Source: Trematomus loennbergii (lineage: Eukaryota > Chordata > Actinopteri > Perciformes > Nototheniidae). From it: 64,000 bases of DNA. Where the stretch lies: positions 30,414,734 through 30,478,733 of the forward strand of contig JAAOOA010000006.1 in NCBI GenBank assembly GCA_012861695.1, read 5' to 3'. A program made the translations under genes and the position numbers. Shown here piece by piece: positions 62,936 through 64,000 of this stretch. Every line of letters starts with the position of its first letter. Within the stretch, counting starts at the first letter, position 1. The notes beneath the pieces are model-generated. The model ran no database searches and had not been told where the DNA came from. It saw nothing but the letters and a program-made list of their open reading frames with translations.

Positions 62936-63200
62936 AGATCTCCTATCATGCTATTTTTGGTATATATATATAGGGTCTCAGATATATACAAATATGTAAA
63001 AAACATGTCTATGAGTGTTTTGCTCAAAATACCAAACAGATCATGCATTTTAGACATCCCTCATATCCCTCTATTCCAGGCCTGTTAGAGAAACGCTGAT
63101 TCTGGGTCCTTAGCTTGAAAAAAAAAAAAGAGGAGGGGGAGCTAATGCCTGATCAGAATTACCCGGCAGATACAGCTAAATACTGCCGTGATGAAACGCC
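62936..63200. mobile_element. Left-end fragment of the CTATCATGC TTAA MITE family
   Basis: TTAA at 62932-62935, then AGATCTCCTATCATGCTA and CAAACAGATCATGCATTTTA, as in copies A and B. The right part is lost. Confidence 0.65.
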
Positions 63201-63320
63201 ATATCATGTTCCAAATCACACCAAGGATTATTTCTGAAACAGTATGGAGCTCAAATGCTTTTTCTCTTTCGGGTTTACTACAAGGTTAGTTCCTTTTTTT
63301 TATTTCCTGCTTTTTACACA

Positions 63321-63592
63321 GGGTGTTCCTCAATGTCGAGTAAAGCTGCTCCAGAGCCACTATTTCAAGCATACTACGTCATCGAGTGCCGCCGAAGGAC
63401 TGTTCCAATGTCCAGGATACTTGGAATTCTACCGAGGCCGGCGTATTTCATAGCGAGTAATTTCGAGGCTGCACATGTGTAGACTCCGCGGTCTTAAAAT
63501 CCCCACAATGCTTTGCGCACGGCCCAATTTCCAAATCTTTGGCGGAAATCGCGCTCCATTTAAGGCGGGGCCTCGCATATGACGCACACCTG
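63321..63592. repeat. Truncated GGGTGTT MITE, third copy
   Basis: GGGTGTTCCTCAATGTCGAG then about 270 bp that match 26452-26844 and 35796-36062 with more divergence, including CATACTACGTCATCGAGTGC. The right end is absent. Confidence 0.75.
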
Positions 63593-63744
63593 TTAGCCTG
63601 TTCCACAATTCTTCGAAAAATGTAAAGTGATGTTTAAAACTCAGTTAATGGGGCTCATTCACTGGAGCTTCCACAAACAACAACAACTTAATTATTACAT
63701 TCAAATTATGTACATTATTCAAGTTTACATTCACTTTGGAATAA

Positions 63745-63998
63745 CACGGGAGAAATGAGCGGAAGCGCTCTCTCTTTTCCTCTCTCCCTCTCTCTCTGAC
63801 AGCCTGTCAGTATCTCTGCAGCTCACTGATCCAGTAATGAGTGACCCGACAGTGAAGAATAAATATATTTATAACTAGTTTAGCTAGGGGTCATGGGATC
63901 GGCTCTCGCGATCGGCATGTTTAGAGAGCACCGATCGATTGGTAGAGAGTGAGTATCGGCAGATCTCGTTCGGTGACCGATCGATCGGAGCATCCCTC
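63745..63998. mobile_element. hAT-like terminal segment at right edge
   Basis: GATCGATCGGAGCATCCCTC at the very end is a hAT-type terminus (reversed GAGGGATGCTCCGATC). The inner part, with CTCACTGAT, GACAGCCTGTCAG and GAGAGCACCGATCGAT, parallels 2760-2960 in reverse orientation. The other end was not found and a flanking duplication would lie outside the window. Confidence 0.55.
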
Positions 63999-64000
63999 AA

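Overview
This window looks like nuclear DNA of a ray-finned (teleost, probably percomorph-type) fish. It has intron-containing vertebrate genes with many short introns, long (TG)n tracts, and a dense layer of fish-style transposons: hAT, PIF/Harbinger-like, TTAA-target piggyBac/Kolobok-type MITEs, Tc1, APE-type LINEs and a tRNA-derived SINE. There are no bacterial operons, CRISPR arrays or viral genes. I assigned the species group from gene and repeat character only, with no database search.

Three host genes can be read exon by exon. phospho2 (HAD-family phosphatase) lies on the minus strand at 25848-23221. It has three coding exons and a likely upstream non-coding exon. syap1 (BSD-domain synapse-associated protein 1) lies on the plus strand at 27612-36296, head-to-head with phospho2 and complete in nine exons. 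The 5' portion of an adhesion GPCR of the ADGRG1/GPR56 type lies on the plus strand from 55590 to the right edge; signal peptide, PLL-type domain and the start of the GAIN domain are visible, and the GPS and 7TM parts lie outside. A lone THAP-domain exon sits at 52718-52878.

Downstream of phospho2, on the same strand, are three separated fragments that match the BTB start, the BTB-end/BACK segment and one kelch repeat of KLHL23 (about 9870-9720, 8550-8300 and 490-345). In vertebrates klhl23 follows phospho2, so I read this as a syntenic klhl23 relic broken by stops, a frameshift, a GGAGA pentamer array and transposons.

The rest is mobile DNA and simple repeats. The left 23 kb holds a 1.6-kb foldback element with about 457-bp arms, a piggyBac-like element, several hAT elements with exact 8-bp target duplications, and a three-level nested transposon (15044-17661) that shares its TTAA with the next element. 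36.96-55.6 kb is gene-poor and carries long microsatellites, a 94-bp nearly pure G tract, a truncated LINE and the THAP exon. The ADGRG1-like introns contain a Harbinger-like MITE, a dead Tc1, a SINE and other elements.

The syap1 and ADGRG1-like exons each lack one base relative to the frame that all flanking splice phases demand, and the kelch fragment shows the same pattern. In each case the gap is in or next to a homopolymer. Sequencing or assembly error is the leading explanation for the two host genes. I found no new biological system. The items most worth checking are the klhl23 relic, the frameshifts, the nested and TTAA-sharing transposons, and the LINE 5' fragment inside a hAT-like element.
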